Positions 18,399 through 28,627 of a DNA stretch of 64,000 bases are shown piece by piece; the first letter of the stretch is position 1, and each line of letters starts with the position of its first letter. The position numbers and the translations under genes are program-made. The notes under the pieces are model-generated. The model worked only from the letters and a program-made list of their open reading frames with translations. It did no database searches and was not told the origin of the DNA. Where the stretch lies: NCBI RefSeq assembly GCF_033542235.1, contig NZ_JAWRCU010000009.1, positions 62,001 through 126,000 on the forward strand, read 5' to 3'. Origin of the DNA: JAWRCU01 sp033542235 (GTDB lineage: Bacteria > Pseudomonadota > Alphaproteobacteria > Rhizobiales > Rhizobiaceae).

Positions 18399-20165
18399 TC
18401 AGCAATTGCCGGCCGACTGATCCGTGGAGCAGCCCTTTGTCTTGCCCTGTGCTCCGGGAGCAGCACCTTCCGGCTTCATGCTGTGCTCGGCGCCCCCCTG
18501 TGCGCCATTGCGCTTGCCGCCGGAGATCGCGCCGGTCGTTTCCTCGGACGGGCTTTGCTGGAGCTTGCGTGGGCCCTTGCCAGGGGCGCTCTGAGCCTCA
18601 CGGGGCCCTTGCCCCTCCGCCTGACTCTGGTCGGCAGCCGCACCCTTGTTGCTCTTCTCAAGGTTCTGCGCGCCCTGGTTCCCTTCAGCGGGTTGCTTCT
18701 TCAGCTTCTTCTGAGCCGATTTGGCAGCCCCGTTCTCCTCAGTGGTGCCCTGAGCTTGGCCACCCTGATCCGATTTGGCGGCGGGAGCCTGACCTGACTG
18801 GGTTTCGCCAGCGCCTTGCTCGATCTTGCGCTTGGTCTTGGACTGCTCCTGTCTGGCCTGCCCCTGCTCCTCGGCCGTGCCGTTCGACTTGGCCGACCCG
18901 GACTGCTCCTGACCGGTTGCGCCCTTTGCGGTCTTGTTCTGCCCTTCGAGCTTCTTGGTGCTTGCCGTGGCGCCGTTCTCCTCTCCGGTCGCGCCCTTTG
19001 CGGCCTTGTTTTGCTCTTCGAGCTTTTTGGTGCTCGCCGTGGCGTTGTTCTCCTGACCGGTTGCGCCCTTGGCGGACTTGTTCTGCTCTTCGATCTTCTT
19101 GTTGGTCAACGCGCCGCCGTTCTCCTCACCGGTCGTGCCCTTTGCGGACTTTTCCTGGTTGGTCGCCTGACCCGGGGCCGTGGCGTTTGGCTGCTCCGTG
19201 CCGGCCTGATTGCCGGTGGTCGCGTTGCCGCCGGCCCGCTGGCCACCGGTCGCCTGGCCGGTACCGGAGGGTTGCTCGTTAGGCAATTTCTGCTGGCCGC
19301 GTTGTATGCTGCCCGTCGTCTCGATGTTCTGGCCGACAGTCGGAGCCTTCACCTGTTTCGGCTCAACGGCCTTGGTTGGCGCCACATCATTGCTCGGCTT
19401 GGCGAGCTGGCCCTCGAAGGCAACGACTGTACCCTGACGGGCTGCCTGCCGCGCCTGGATGGGGTCGTTCACGACCTGGACTTTGGTCGTCTTCACCTCT
19501 TGCCCACTCTCCTGCCGGATGAAATCGACGTCGATCACGTTGTTCACGACGACGTTGTTCTGCACCTCGACAGGGCCAACCACCTGGGTCTCTTCGTATG
19601 GGGTTTCGTCACGAATGATCACGGTCGCGAGGTCCGGTTTCAGGAATTCGCGCGCCCGCACGAAATGCCAGTAGCCGCGTGGCGGCTCTTGCGACGAGAT
19701 CTGTGTGGTTACAGCAAAGCCTTCGCCTTCCGGCGGAAGCGGGGCCCATCCAACCGTGTCATGGCCGCGTCGCCAGCTGACCCAGGCCGGAGCCCAGGTC
19801 GTTCCGGGAACCCAGAACCAGCCGATGTCCGGATCATAGCCCCACCGGCCATAGTGATAGACTGCCCAGGCAAATGGCTCGTCCGACACGAATGTCCAAC
19901 CAAAGCGGTCTGTATGCGCCCAGTGTCCATGGGTATAAGGCGCCCAATCGCTGGACACGTTGCTCGGCACCCAGACATAGCGGTATGTCGGGTGCTTGAC
20001 CCATTCTCCCTGATCGCTCAGCGTATCAAAGAAGACGTTGATGGAGACGTTCTTTTCCTGCGCCTGCACGGCAGCAGCGCCGAGCGGCAAATTTCCTGGT
20101 TGAGCGACCGGAAGCGACAGAAGCGCCGCCGCGGCGACGCCTGTTAGCAGATTTCTCAAGGCCAT
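18399..20165 (-). CDS. Exported protein with W-rich N-domain (DUF6600-like) and tandem 24-residue repeats
   Basis: 588 residues. A signal peptide (cleavage near AVQAQEKN, residue 36) leads to a tryptophan/tyrosine-rich domain at about 40-160 with repeated W-(V/T)-x-G-x-W-like units (YRYVWVPSNV, HGHWAHTDRFGWTF, HYGRWGYDPDIGWFWVPG), as in DUF6600 proteins. The C-terminal two thirds is low-complexity, rich in Gln, Gly, Ala, Lys, Glu and Asn. It holds about 3.5 tandem 24-residue repeats at roughly 338-421 (consensus AKGATGEENxATASTKKLEE). No enzymatic motif is seen. It is presumably periplasmic or cell-surface; function unknown. The tail looks intrinsically disordered. Confidence 0.85.
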   Translation of the reverse strand: MALRNLLTGVAAAALLSLPVAQPGNLPLGAAAVQAQEKNVSINVFFDTLSDQGEWVKHPTYRYVWVPSNVSSDWAPYTHGHWAHTDRFGWTFVSDEPFAWAVYHYGRWGYDPDIGWFWVPGTTWAPAWVSWRRGHDTVGWAPLPPEGEGFAVTTQISSQEPPRGYWHFVRAREFLKPDLATVIIRDETPYEETQVVGPVEVQNNVVVNNVIDVDFIRQESGQEVKTTKVQVVNDPIQARQAARQGTVVAFEGQLAKPSNDVAPTKAVEPKQVKAPTVGQNIETTGSIQRGQQKLPNEQPSGTGQATGGQRAGGNATTGNQAGTEQPNATAPGQATNQEKSAKGTTGEENGGALTNKKIEEQNKSAKGATGQENNATASTKKLEEQNKAAKGATGEENGATASTKKLEGQNKTAKGATGQEQSGSAKSNGTAEEQGQARQEQSKTKRKIEQGAGETQSGQAPAAKSDQGGQAQGTTEENGAAKSAQKKLKKQPAEGNQGAQNLEKSNKGAAADQSQAEGQGPREAQSAPGKGPRKLQQSPSEETTGAISGGKRNGAQGGAEHSMKPEGAAPGAQGKTKGCSTDQSAGNC

Positions 20166-20374
20166 CTTCGGCTCTCCTTCGACTACGATCCCTCAAGATC
20201 GGAACGATGGCTGATCGCATTGGTTCCGGCTTGCTGGATGCTGGCTGACCGGATTTTTCTCGCTATGGTGGCATTGCCTGGAGGAGAGATCGGATCCCCG
20301 GACCGGACGGCTCAAGCGGGCTTCCCTGCAGCCCGTGGGCGCCTATCTTAGGCCTGAGCTCAGGAGGAGGTCTT

Positions 20375-21136
20375 ATGAACGCTGCAACTTCGTCGCGCCC
20401 GCTTGCGGGCAAGGTTGCGCTCGTCACAGGCGCATCGTCCGGCATCGGAGAGGCGACCGCCGCGGCGCTCGCAGTCGCGGGCGCCAACGTGGCAGCTGTG
20501 GCGCGCCGCCGCGACCGCCTCGAAGCACTCGCCGGGAAGTTCGAAGAAGCCGGCGGCGCTGTCCTGCAACTTGTTGTCGATGTCACGGAGCCGGCCGAAA
20601 TCGATCGCATCGTCGAGAAGACCGTGAGCGAGTGGGGCCGCCTGGATATCCTCGTGAACAATGCAGGCGTCATGTTGCTGTCGCCGCTTGCCGAGGCCCG
20701 CCGTGAGGACCTCCGGCATATGGTCGAGCTCAACCTGACAGCGTTGATGGATCTCACCCGGGTAGCGCTGCCGCATCTCAGGAAAAGCCAGGGTCATATC
20801 GTCAATATCGCCTCCGTCGCCGGCCGCGTCGCAAATGCCGGCGCATCAGGCTATGCGGCGACGAAGTTCGGCGTAGTCGCGTTTTCGGAAGCCGTGCGGC
20901 GCGAGGTCTATTCCGACAAGGTGCGCGTGACGGTGATCGAGCCCGGCCTGGTTCTCACCGAGCTCGGCGACCACATCACCAATCCTGCCATGAAAGCAGG
21001 CTTGGAGCAGCGCAAGACGGCGATGGAGGGGATGCTCTCCGAGGATATCGCGGCCGCCGTGCTTTATGCGGTGACGCAGCCGCCGCGCGTGAGCGTCAAC
21101 GAGATACTCATCCGCCCGACTGATCAGGAGCGCTGA
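20375..21136 (+). CDS. Short-chain dehydrogenase/reductase (SDR)
   Basis: 253 residues, the classical SDR length. It has the cofactor motif TGASSGIG near residue 20, NNAG near 95, a catalytic serine in NIASVAGR, and the YxxxK pair in GYAATKFG. The arginine-rich ARRRDRL after the second beta strand suggests NADP(H) preference. The substrate is unknown; it resembles the YdfG/serine-3-dehydrogenase-like group. A near-consensus ribosome site (AGGAGGAGGT) precedes the start. The ArsR gene follows 70 bases later. Confidence 0.92.
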   Translation: MNAATSSRPLAGKVALVTGASSGIGEATAAALAVAGANVAAVARRRDRLEALAGKFEEAGGAVLQLVVDVTEPAEIDRIVEKTVSEWGRLDILVNNAGVMLLSPLAEARREDLRHMVELNLTALMDLTRVALPHLRKSQGHIVNIASVAGRVANAGASGYAATKFGVVAFSEAVRREVYSDKVRVTVIEPGLVLTELGDHITNPAMKAGLEQRKTAMEGMLSEDIAAAVLYAVTQPPRVSVNEILIRPTDQER

Positions 21137-21206
21137 CTCCGCAAAAGCAGCCGACATTGACTATGCCTCCGGGCGCGCATAATATGTAACCAAATGGATA
21201 CGCATT

Positions 21207-21530
21207 ATGCAGGCTGCTGAACAGGAGCGCTCCGTCTTCCGGGCGATCGCCGATCCCACTCGCAGAGCGATCCTGGATCGGTTGCGGCGAGGGCCGGCGC
21301 CGGTCAACGAGCTCGCATCGGAATTCTCGCAAAGCCGGCCTGCGATCTCAAAGCATCTTCGAATTTTGCGCGAGGCGCGGGTCGTCTCAGAGGAGCGTTC
21401 CGGCCGCGAGCGGCTCTATCGTCTGGAACCGGAGCAACTGAGGGAGATTGCCGACTGGATCCTCCCTTACCGCGCCTTCTGGCAGGTGAGCCTAGGGAAT
21501 CTGAAAACCTATCTGGAGAGCGAGAAATGA
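21207..21530 (+). CDS. ArsR-family transcriptional regulator
   Basis: 107 residues. A winged helix-turn-helix with IADPTRRAILDRLRRGPAPV, NELASEFSQSRPAISKHLRI and the wing ERSGRERLYRL. No metal-binding cysteine pair (CxC) is present, so it belongs to the non-metal ArsR group commonly found beside AHSA1/SRPBCC genes. Its stop overlaps the next start by 4 bases (ATGA), so the pair is coupled. It probably autoregulates this small operon; the ligand is unknown. Confidence 0.93.
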   Translation: MQAAEQERSVFRAIADPTRRAILDRLRRGPAPVNELASEFSQSRPAISKHLRILREARVVSEERSGRERLYRLEPEQLREIADWILPYRAFWQVSLGNLKTYLESEK

Positions 21531-22294
21531 GCGACGGCCAGCCCCGCGCCATAGCCGATGTCTCGGCTGGACTGATCCTTGCCACGGTGACGATCGCAGC
21601 TAGCCCCGAGCGCGTGTTCCACGCGCTCACCGATCCGACGGAGCTGCCGCGCTGGTGGGGTTCCGACGAGCTCTATCGCACGACGAACCATGTCGCGGAT
21701 GTCCGGCCCGGCGGTAAGTGGCGCTCCGAAGGCAAGGGCTCCGATGGCGAGCCATTCGCCGTCGAGGGCGAGTATCTCGAGATCGATCCGCCGCGCAGAT
21801 TGGTGATGACATGGAAGCCGGGCTGGGACGAGGGAAGTGTCACCACCGTCACCTATCTGCTCGAGCCGACCGCGAACGGAACCAAGCTGACGCTTCGCCA
21901 CGAAGGCTTCGGCGAAACGGCATCGTCCTGCTCCAATCATGCGACCGGCTGGCCGCTTGTGTTCGAGTGGCTGCGCGCCTATCTCGAGCCTCAAGCTGCC
22001 CTGCAAGTTTTTTTCTGCCGCCTGAAACCGCCGCGCCCCGATTTCGCAACAACGTTGACGGAGAAGGAGGCGGCCGCGATGAAGGCGCATGGCGAGTATC
22101 TGAAGGGCCTCCTCAGCGGCGGCACCGCCGTGCTGTTCGGCCCGGTTGCCGACCCCGCCGGCATCTGGGGCCTCGGGATTTTCAAGGCCTCGGACGAAGG
22201 CAAGATGCGTGCGATCAGCGAAGCCGATCCGGCCATCAAAGCAGGCATCGGGCTACGCTATGAGATACTGCCGATGATCGCGGCTGTGATGTAG
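21527..22294 (+). CDS. AHSA1/SRPBCC protein fused to a YCII-like domain
   Basis: 255 residues. Residues about 15-150 form an AHSA1-type SRPBCC domain (ASPERVFHALTDPTELPRWW, DVRPGGKWRSEGKG, LTLRHEGFGE), a hydrophobic-ligand-binding fold. Residues about 165-250 read as a YCII-related domain (KAHGEYLKGLLSGGTAVLFG followed by PVADPAGIWGLGIFKA). These domains usually occur as separate proteins next to ArsR regulators. The fusion suggests a single ligand-handling or detoxification protein, but no reaction can be assigned. It is coupled to the ArsR gene. Confidence 0.87.
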   Translation: MSDGQPRAIADVSAGLILATVTIAASPERVFHALTDPTELPRWWGSDELYRTTNHVADVRPGGKWRSEGKGSDGEPFAVEGEYLEIDPPRRLVMTWKPGWDEGSVTTVTYLLEPTANGTKLTLRHEGFGETASSCSNHATGWPLVFEWLRAYLEPQAALQVFFCRLKPPRPDFATTLTEKEAAAMKAHGEYLKGLLSGGTAVLFGPVADPAGIWGLGIFKASDEGKMRAISEADPAIKAGIGLRYEILPMIAAVM

Positions 22295-22570
22295 GGCCTT
22301 GCACCGGGCGACCTCTGGTCGGCCCCTGACCCTAGGCCAAAAAAAAGTGCCCCTGGGCGAAAAAAGTGCGCCCTCGGAATCCTTGCGAACTCCGGGGGCG
22401 CCTTATCCATGGCTTTCCAGTTGGATTTCTCCAGCGAATTGCCTTGGATGCGAACCAACGCCCCATCCGCGATCCGGTTCCAAGGCGAAGCAAAAAAATT
22501 AGCCAGCTTCTGTCCTCTCAGTCGGCTTTTGAACCTGCCTCTGAAACAAAAAGCTCCACCAGCCCCAACG
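22295..22570. other. Intergenic region without a convincing gene
   Basis: Convergent gap between the AHSA1-YCII gene and groEL. It contains two imperfect copies of an AAAAAAGTGC(GC)CCCT block around 22337-22375 and is more AT-rich than its surroundings. Frames crossing it continue antisense to groEL and look like shadows. Confidence 0.5.
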
Positions 22571-22598
22571 AAAAGGGCGGCATCGCTGCCGCCCTTCG
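22571..22598 (-). terminator. Intrinsic terminator of groESL
   Basis: A 10-bp stem AAGGGCGGCA / TGCCGCCCTT with a 4-base loop; on the minus strand the hairpin runs into TTTT. It lies about 26 bases after the groEL stop. Confidence 0.85.
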
Positions 22599-22623
22599 TG
22601 TGATGGTCTCGGACAGGCTGGAC

Positions 22624-24270
<1,647 letters not shown>

Positions 24271-24320
24271 TCAGCTCCTGGGTTACCAGAAAATCAGATT
24301 GGATGGTGAAGTGAGGGCGA

Positions 24321-24617
24321 TCAGCCGATGATGCCCATGATGTCGGATTCCTTCATGATCAGAAGGTCCTCGCCATTGAGCTTCACCTCGGTGCCCGACC
24401 ACTTGCCGAAGAGCACGCGGTCGCCGGTCTTGACGTCCAGCGGAACGAGCTTGCCGGCCTCGTCGCGAGCGCCCGAGCCGACAGCGATGATCTCACCTTC
24501 CTGCGGCTTCTCCTTGGCCGTATCCGGGATGATGATGCCGCCTTTGGTCTTTTCCTCGGATTCGACCCGGCGGACGACCACGCGGTCATGAAGCGGGCGG
24601 AACTTCGTCTTTGCCAT
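24321..24617 (-). CDS. groES: Co-chaperonin GroES (10 kDa)
   Basis: 98 residues from the ATG at 24617; the frame is open for 22 more codons, but these would run through the CIRCE element. It begins [20 protein letters not shown], and the mobile loop [20 protein letters not shown], which contacts GroEL, is clear. It caps the GroEL ring. Expression should be repressed by HrcA and induced by heat. Confidence 0.98.
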   Translation of the reverse strand: MAKTKFRPLHDRVVVRRVESEEKTKGGIIIPDTAKEKPQEGEIIAVGSGARDEAGKLVPLDVKTGDRVLFGKWSGTEVKLNGEDLLIMKESDIMGIIG

Positions 24618-24676
24618 ATTGCTTTCCTCGGTGGGATGATATTGAAGATGTCCTCCGTCCGGACAGCCGGACCTTG

Positions 24677-24703
24677 TTAGCACTCATCGGGGGAGAGTGC
24701 TAA
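24677..24703. promoter_or_regulatory. CIRCE element (HrcA operator)
   Basis: TTAGCACTC at 24677-24685 and GAGTGCTAA at 24695-24703 with a 9-base spacer: an exact match to the CIRCE consensus. It lies 60 bases upstream of groES and covers the expected transcription start. Confidence 0.98.
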
Positions 24704-24712
24704 CGTGCCGCG

Positions 24713-24741
24713 CAAATAGTCGCTAGCTTTCACGCTGTCAA
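24713..24741 (-). promoter_or_regulatory. groESL promoter
   Basis: On the minus strand: TTGACA (24741-24736), a 17-base spacer, then TATTTG (24718-24713). This is a good housekeeping-sigma promoter, placed so that CIRCE begins about 10 bases downstream of the -10 box. Confidence 0.8.
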
Positions 24742-24918
24742 GGCGACGCGGACCGCATTGCTCACAATAGCCGCCCCCAAGGTTAATCTTGGCCTTGACC
24801 GCGGGGTGGGGATGGCCTGGACGAGAGTGGATTGCGACGACTGGCGACCTGCGGAGATCGGCTCGGGTTGGCCGATCGGCTCTGAAAGGAACACGGCTTT
24901 GGCCGGCGGCAGGGCGCG

Positions 24919-26040
24919 ATGAAGAACTACGACCTCGCTGTTGTGGGCGCCGGCATCGTCGGAATGGGCGCCGCGCTTGCCGCGGCCCGCAAGGGCAGGA
25001 GGGTCGCAGTCATCGAGCGCGACGCGAGCTGTGTCGGCGCGTCGATTCGCAACTTCGGTTTCATCACCGTGTCCGGACAGCGCAGAGGCACCCACTGGCA
25101 GCGAGCAAAGCGAAGCCGCGACGTCTGGGCAGAGATCGCGCCGAAGGCCGGCATCGAAATCGTCCATAGTGGGACGACAATCCTGGCGCGGCGCGCGGAG
25201 GCAGTTGCCGTAGCCGACGCATTCCTGCGCACCGAAATGGGCGAGGGCTGCCGTCTTCTCTCGGCGAATGAAGCGGGCGAGCTAGCCCCAATTCTGCGGC
25301 GTGCGAGGGGAGCGGAGATCCTTTACAGCCCGCACGAACTGCGCGTGGAGTCGCATACGGCGATCGGCAAGCTCGCTAAATGGCTTCAGTCGGAGATGAA
25401 GGTCGACTTCTACTGGTCGACTGCCGTACATGAGATCGCCTTGCCGTGGATCCTCACCAGCCGCGCCGAGATTAACGCCGATACCTGCATCGTTTGTCCC
25501 GGACATGACCTTTCGACGCTTTATGCAGAGCGGCTGGGCAAGGCTCAACTCGAGATCTGCACGCTCCAGATGCTGAGGGTCACGGCGTCCTCGCCGCCCC
25601 CGCTCCACGCGGCGGTAATGTCGGATCTGAGCCTCGGCCGATATGACGGCTTCGCCGAGCTGCCCGAGGCCGCACCCTTGAAGGCAAGGCTCGCACGGGA
25701 GGAAACGGAGGCGCTGGCGGCCGGCGTTCATCTCATCGTCGTGCGCTCCGGCGACGGCTCGCTGGTCGTCGGCGACAGTCATATCTATGGCGACGCACCA
25801 AAGCCCTTCGCGTCCGACCGCTACGACATGCTGATTCTCGCCGAAATGGAGAAGGTGCTCGATATTTCTGGCTGGTCGGTCAGCGAACGTTGGACTGGTA
25901 GCTACGCTTCGTCGAAAACGGATGTGGTCTTCACCGATGCGCCGGAGGAGCATGTGCGTATCGTCTTGGTGACCGGCGGGACGGGTGCCTCGACGGGCTT
26001 CGCGCTCGGTGAGGAAGTCGTCGGCAGTCTGGGACTGTGA
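24919..26040 (+). CDS. FAD-dependent oxidoreductase of the TIGR03364 (HpnW) family
   Basis: 373 residues of the DAO/glycine-oxidase fold. The FAD-binding motif is at the start (YDLAVVGAGIVGMGAALAAA), and GASIRNFGFITVSGQ is characteristic of TIGR03364. A late glycine-rich segment (VTGGTGASTGFALGEE) completes the FAD site. The family occurs next to phosphonoacetaldehyde hydrolase genes and is thought to oxidise aminoethylphosphonate-type compounds, including N-methylated ones, to phosphonoacetaldehyde. Here phnX follows 3 bases later, matching that role. No PhnW transaminase gene is present. The substrate is inferred. Confidence 0.88.
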   Translation: MKNYDLAVVGAGIVGMGAALAAARKGRRVAVIERDASCVGASIRNFGFITVSGQRRGTHWQRAKRSRDVWAEIAPKAGIEIVHSGTTILARRAEAVAVADAFLRTEMGEGCRLLSANEAGELAPILRRARGAEILYSPHELRVESHTAIGKLAKWLQSEMKVDFYWSTAVHEIALPWILTSRAEINADTCIVCPGHDLSTLYAERLGKAQLEICTLQMLRVTASSPPPLHAAVMSDLSLGRYDGFAELPEAAPLKARLAREETEALAAGVHLIVVRSGDGSLVVGDSHIYGDAPKPFASDRYDMLILAEMEKVLDISGWSVSERWTGSYASSKTDVVFTDAPEEHVRIVLVTGGTGASTGFALGEEVVGSLGL

Positions 26041-26043
26041 GAA

Positions 26044-26829
26044 ATGCGGGCTAGGTTCAAGGCTGTGGTTTTTGACTGGGCCGGCACAATGATCGATTTC
26101 GGCTCATTCGCGCCGATGGGCGTCTTCGTCAGGACCTTCAGGGAATTCGGAGTGGACGTCACGATCGCCGAGGCGCGTGGCCCGATGGGCCTGCCGAAAT
26201 GGCACCATATACGGGCGATGCTCGACGAACCGCGGATCGCCGCCGAATGGGCGAAAGTGCATGGCGCAGAGCCGACGGACCGCGATGCCGACGCAATCTA
26301 TGAGGTGTTCGTGCCCATGAATGAAGAGGTCGTAGCGGACTATGCCACGCTCGTGCCTGGAGCGCTCGATACCGTGCTGGCGCTCCGCGCGAGAGGGCTG
26401 AAGATCGGCTCGACCACCGGCTACACGCGCTCGATCATGGAACGGGTGATGCCGCTGGCAGCGGCGCAAGGTTATCGGCCGGACTGCGTGATCTGCGCGG
26501 ACGACATGCGACGCGGCCGGCCGTCGCCGATGAATATGTACCAGTGCTTCATCGAACTCGACGTCTGGCCGGCCTCGGCTGTCATCAAGGTCGACGACAC
26601 GGAGCCCGGCATTGCCGAAGGCGTCGCTGCCGGTTGTCTGACTGTCGGTGTCGCACTTTCGGGAAATGCCGTCGGCAAGACGCCGGAACAGCTCTCGGCG
26701 CTTTCACCGGCTGACCTTGCCCGGTTGCGCAAGGGCGCGACAGCGAGGCTGAAGACCGCCGGCGCCGACCATGTCATCGACACGGTCGCCGATCTGCCGG
26801 ATCTCCTGGAGCGACTCGAACAAGCTTAA
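26044..26829 (+). CDS. phnX: Phosphonoacetaldehyde hydrolase (phosphonatase)
   Basis: 261 residues, HAD superfamily. It cleaves the C-P bond of phosphonoacetaldehyde to acetaldehyde and phosphate. The nucleophile is Asp11 in VVFDWAGTMIDFGS, and the Schiff-base lysine specific to PhnX is Lys52 in PMGLPKWHHIRAML. KVDDTEPGIAEG supplies the magnesium-site aspartates. It follows the TIGR03364 oxidoreductase at 3 bases, so the pair should carry out consecutive steps of phosphonate breakdown. Confidence 0.95.
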   Translation: MRARFKAVVFDWAGTMIDFGSFAPMGVFVRTFREFGVDVTIAEARGPMGLPKWHHIRAMLDEPRIAAEWAKVHGAEPTDRDADAIYEVFVPMNEEVVADYATLVPGALDTVLALRARGLKIGSTTGYTRSIMERVMPLAAAQGYRPDCVICADDMRRGRPSPMNMYQCFIELDVWPASAVIKVDDTEPGIAEGVAAGCLTVGVALSGNAVGKTPEQLSALSPADLARLRKGATARLKTAGADHVIDTVADLPDLLERLEQA

Positions 26830-26921
26830 GACGGTCTGCTTTCAGGCCCAGACATCTCTGCGGGCTGCGACAATTGCGCATTGCACCTATGCGCGGGCTG
26901 CAATTGAATAGTGAGCACGCT

Positions 26922-26927
26922 TATAAT
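26922..26927 (+). promoter_or_regulatory. Probable -10 box of the marR-emrAB operon
   Basis: A perfect TATAAT only 11 bases before the marR ATG. A weak -35 (CTGCAA, 26898-26903) lies 18 bases upstream. Transcription would begin about 5 bases before the start codon, so the mRNA may be almost leaderless. CAATTGC and GCAATTG upstream (26871 and 26900 region) form a possible regulator site. Confidence 0.45.
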
Positions 26928-26938
26928 ATATCTCGCTC

Positions 26939-27415
26939 ATGACTTCTGAAGGCACCGATAGGCTCGGGTTTCTAATCCACGACGCCCAGCGCCTGATGCG
27001 CAAGCGCTTCGAGGCGCGTGCTGCAGATTATGGCTTGTCGTCTGCGCAGTGGCGGCTCTTGGCCAGGCTGGTCAAGGACGAGGGTGCGCCGCAAGCTCGG
27101 CTCGCGGAATTTCTCGAAATCGAGCCGATCAGCGTTTCCCGCCTGCTCGACCGCATGGAGGCGGGGGGGTGGATCACCCGGCGGCAGGACGCGAACGACC
27201 GCCGCATCCGTATGATCTTCCCGACCGACAAGAGCCGGGCGGCTTTCGCGGCCGTGAAGGGCATTGCCGGGGAAGTTTACGAAGAGGCGCTGACCGGGCT
27301 TTCCGGCGAGGAGCGCCGCGCTCTGGTCCATGGGTTGGTGCGGATAGTCGAAAACCTTTCGGTCGGCGAGATGCCGTCCATCGAACATACGAAAGTCAAA
27401 GGGGCTGTATCATGA
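26939..27415 (+). CDS. MarR-family transcriptional regulator
   Basis: 158 residues with the MarR winged-helix: SSAQWRLLARLVKDEG, RLAEFLEIEPISVSRLLDRM and the wing DANDRRIRMIFPTDK. It sits directly upstream of emrA and emrB homologues and overlaps emrA by 4 bases. It most likely represses this efflux operon and releases it when a toxic phenolic or cationic ligand binds; this is inferred from the family and position. Confidence 0.93.
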   Translation: MTSEGTDRLGFLIHDAQRLMRKRFEARAADYGLSSAQWRLLARLVKDEGAPQARLAEFLEIEPISVSRLLDRMEAGGWITRRQDANDRRIRMIFPTDKSRAAFAAVKGIAGEVYEEALTGLSGEERRALVHGLVRIVENLSVGEMPSIEHTKVKGAVS

Positions 27416-28569
27416 ACGCAGTGGCCAAAGTTGAACAGGAGACCGCCGAGGCAGCGCCGACGCCTCTTCCGGTGACGGCGGTTCAGGCGGTCGAGCCACG
27501 GCCAATCGCACCGCGGCCCAAGCGCAGGCGTTGGCTGCGCCTGGTTCTGATGGTGTCTGTCCCGCTGCTGCTGGCCGCCGGCGGCGGCTATTTCTGGGTG
27601 ACCGGGGGCCGCTATCAGCAGACCGACAACGCCAATGTCCGTCAGTCCAAGGTCACGATCGCATCGGATACGTCCGGGCGCGTCGTCGACGTGAATATCG
27701 CCGAGAACGTGCCGGTGAAGAGGGGCGAGGTGCTCTTCAACATCGATCCGGAGCCTTACAAGATTGCCTTGGCGCAGGCGGATGCTTCGCTAGCAGCCGC
27801 CCGCCTGGGAGTCGAGCAGCTGCGCGCCGCCTACAGCCAGGCCGTGGCGCAGGAGCGCATGGCCGCCAACGAAGTCGATTACCTGAAGACACAGCTCAAG
27901 CGACAGACCGAGCTTGACGCAAAGGGCGTCAATACGAAATCCGCGCTCGACGAGGCGACACATAATCTCGCCAAGGCTGAGGACGAGCATGCGGCCGCGC
28001 TGCAGGCCGTCGCCGCCGCCCGCGCGGCGATCGGCGGCGACCCGGACATCCCGACCGACAAGCATCCTTCGGTCCTCGCCGCGCTTGCGGCGCGCGACAA
28101 CGCCGCCTGGAACCTCTCCCAGACGACCGTGCGCGCCCCGGCTGACGGCGTGATCTCGCAGTCGACCGCCTTCAAGGCAGGCCAATATGTGACGGCCGGC
28201 ACGCCGCTCTTCAGCCTGGTCGAGACGGGCGAGACCTGGCTCGAAGCGAACTTCAAGGAGACGCAGCTCACCAAGATGAAGCCGGGCCAGGAGGCGGAGG
28301 TGGTGGTCGATACCTATCCCGGCCATACCTTCCGCGCCGTGGTGGAAAGCATCGGCGCCGGCACCGGCGCTGAATTCTCGCTGCTGCCGGCGCAAAACGC
28401 CACGGGCAACTGGGTGAAGGTCACACAACGCATTCCCGTGCGGCTGAAGGTTCAGGACCCCGACGCGGCCTTTGCCTTGCGCACCGGCATGAGTGCGGAC
28501 GTCTCCGTCGACACGGGCCATAGCCGCGGCTTCGCGAGCCTGTTCGGAACGGCCCACGCCGCGCAGTAG
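27412..28569 (+). CDS. emrA: EmrA-like membrane fusion protein (HlyD family)
   Basis: 385 residues. A proline-rich cytoplasmic N-terminus and basic RPKRRRW precede one membrane helix (residues about 43-62). Then come the biotinyl-lipoyl half (YQQTDNANVRQSKVTIASDT, VNIAENVPVKRGEVLF), a long alpha-hairpin (about 120-220), and the second half with TVRAPADGVISQS. It bridges the inner-membrane pump to an outer-membrane channel. Its ATG overlaps the marR stop; the frame extends further upstream but there it is antifunctional sequence inside marR. No outer-membrane channel gene is in the window. Confidence 0.93.
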   Translation: MNAVAKVEQETAEAAPTPLPVTAVQAVEPRPIAPRPKRRRWLRLVLMVSVPLLLAAGGGYFWVTGGRYQQTDNANVRQSKVTIASDTSGRVVDVNIAENVPVKRGEVLFNIDPEPYKIALAQADASLAAARLGVEQLRAAYSQAVAQERMAANEVDYLKTQLKRQTELDAKGVNTKSALDEATHNLAKAEDEHAAALQAVAAARAAIGGDPDIPTDKHPSVLAALAARDNAAWNLSQTTVRAPADGVISQSTAFKAGQYVTAGTPLFSLVETGETWLEANFKETQLTKMKPGQEAEVVVDTYPGHTFRAVVESIGAGTGAEFSLLPAQNATGNWVKVTQRIPVRLKVQDPDAAFALRTGMSADVSVDTGHSRGFASLFGTAHAAQ

Positions 28570-28627
28570 CAGGTCTCTCCGGGCAGTCCTCTTGCGGATT
28601 AGACCGAAAGGCGCAGCGGAACAAAAG

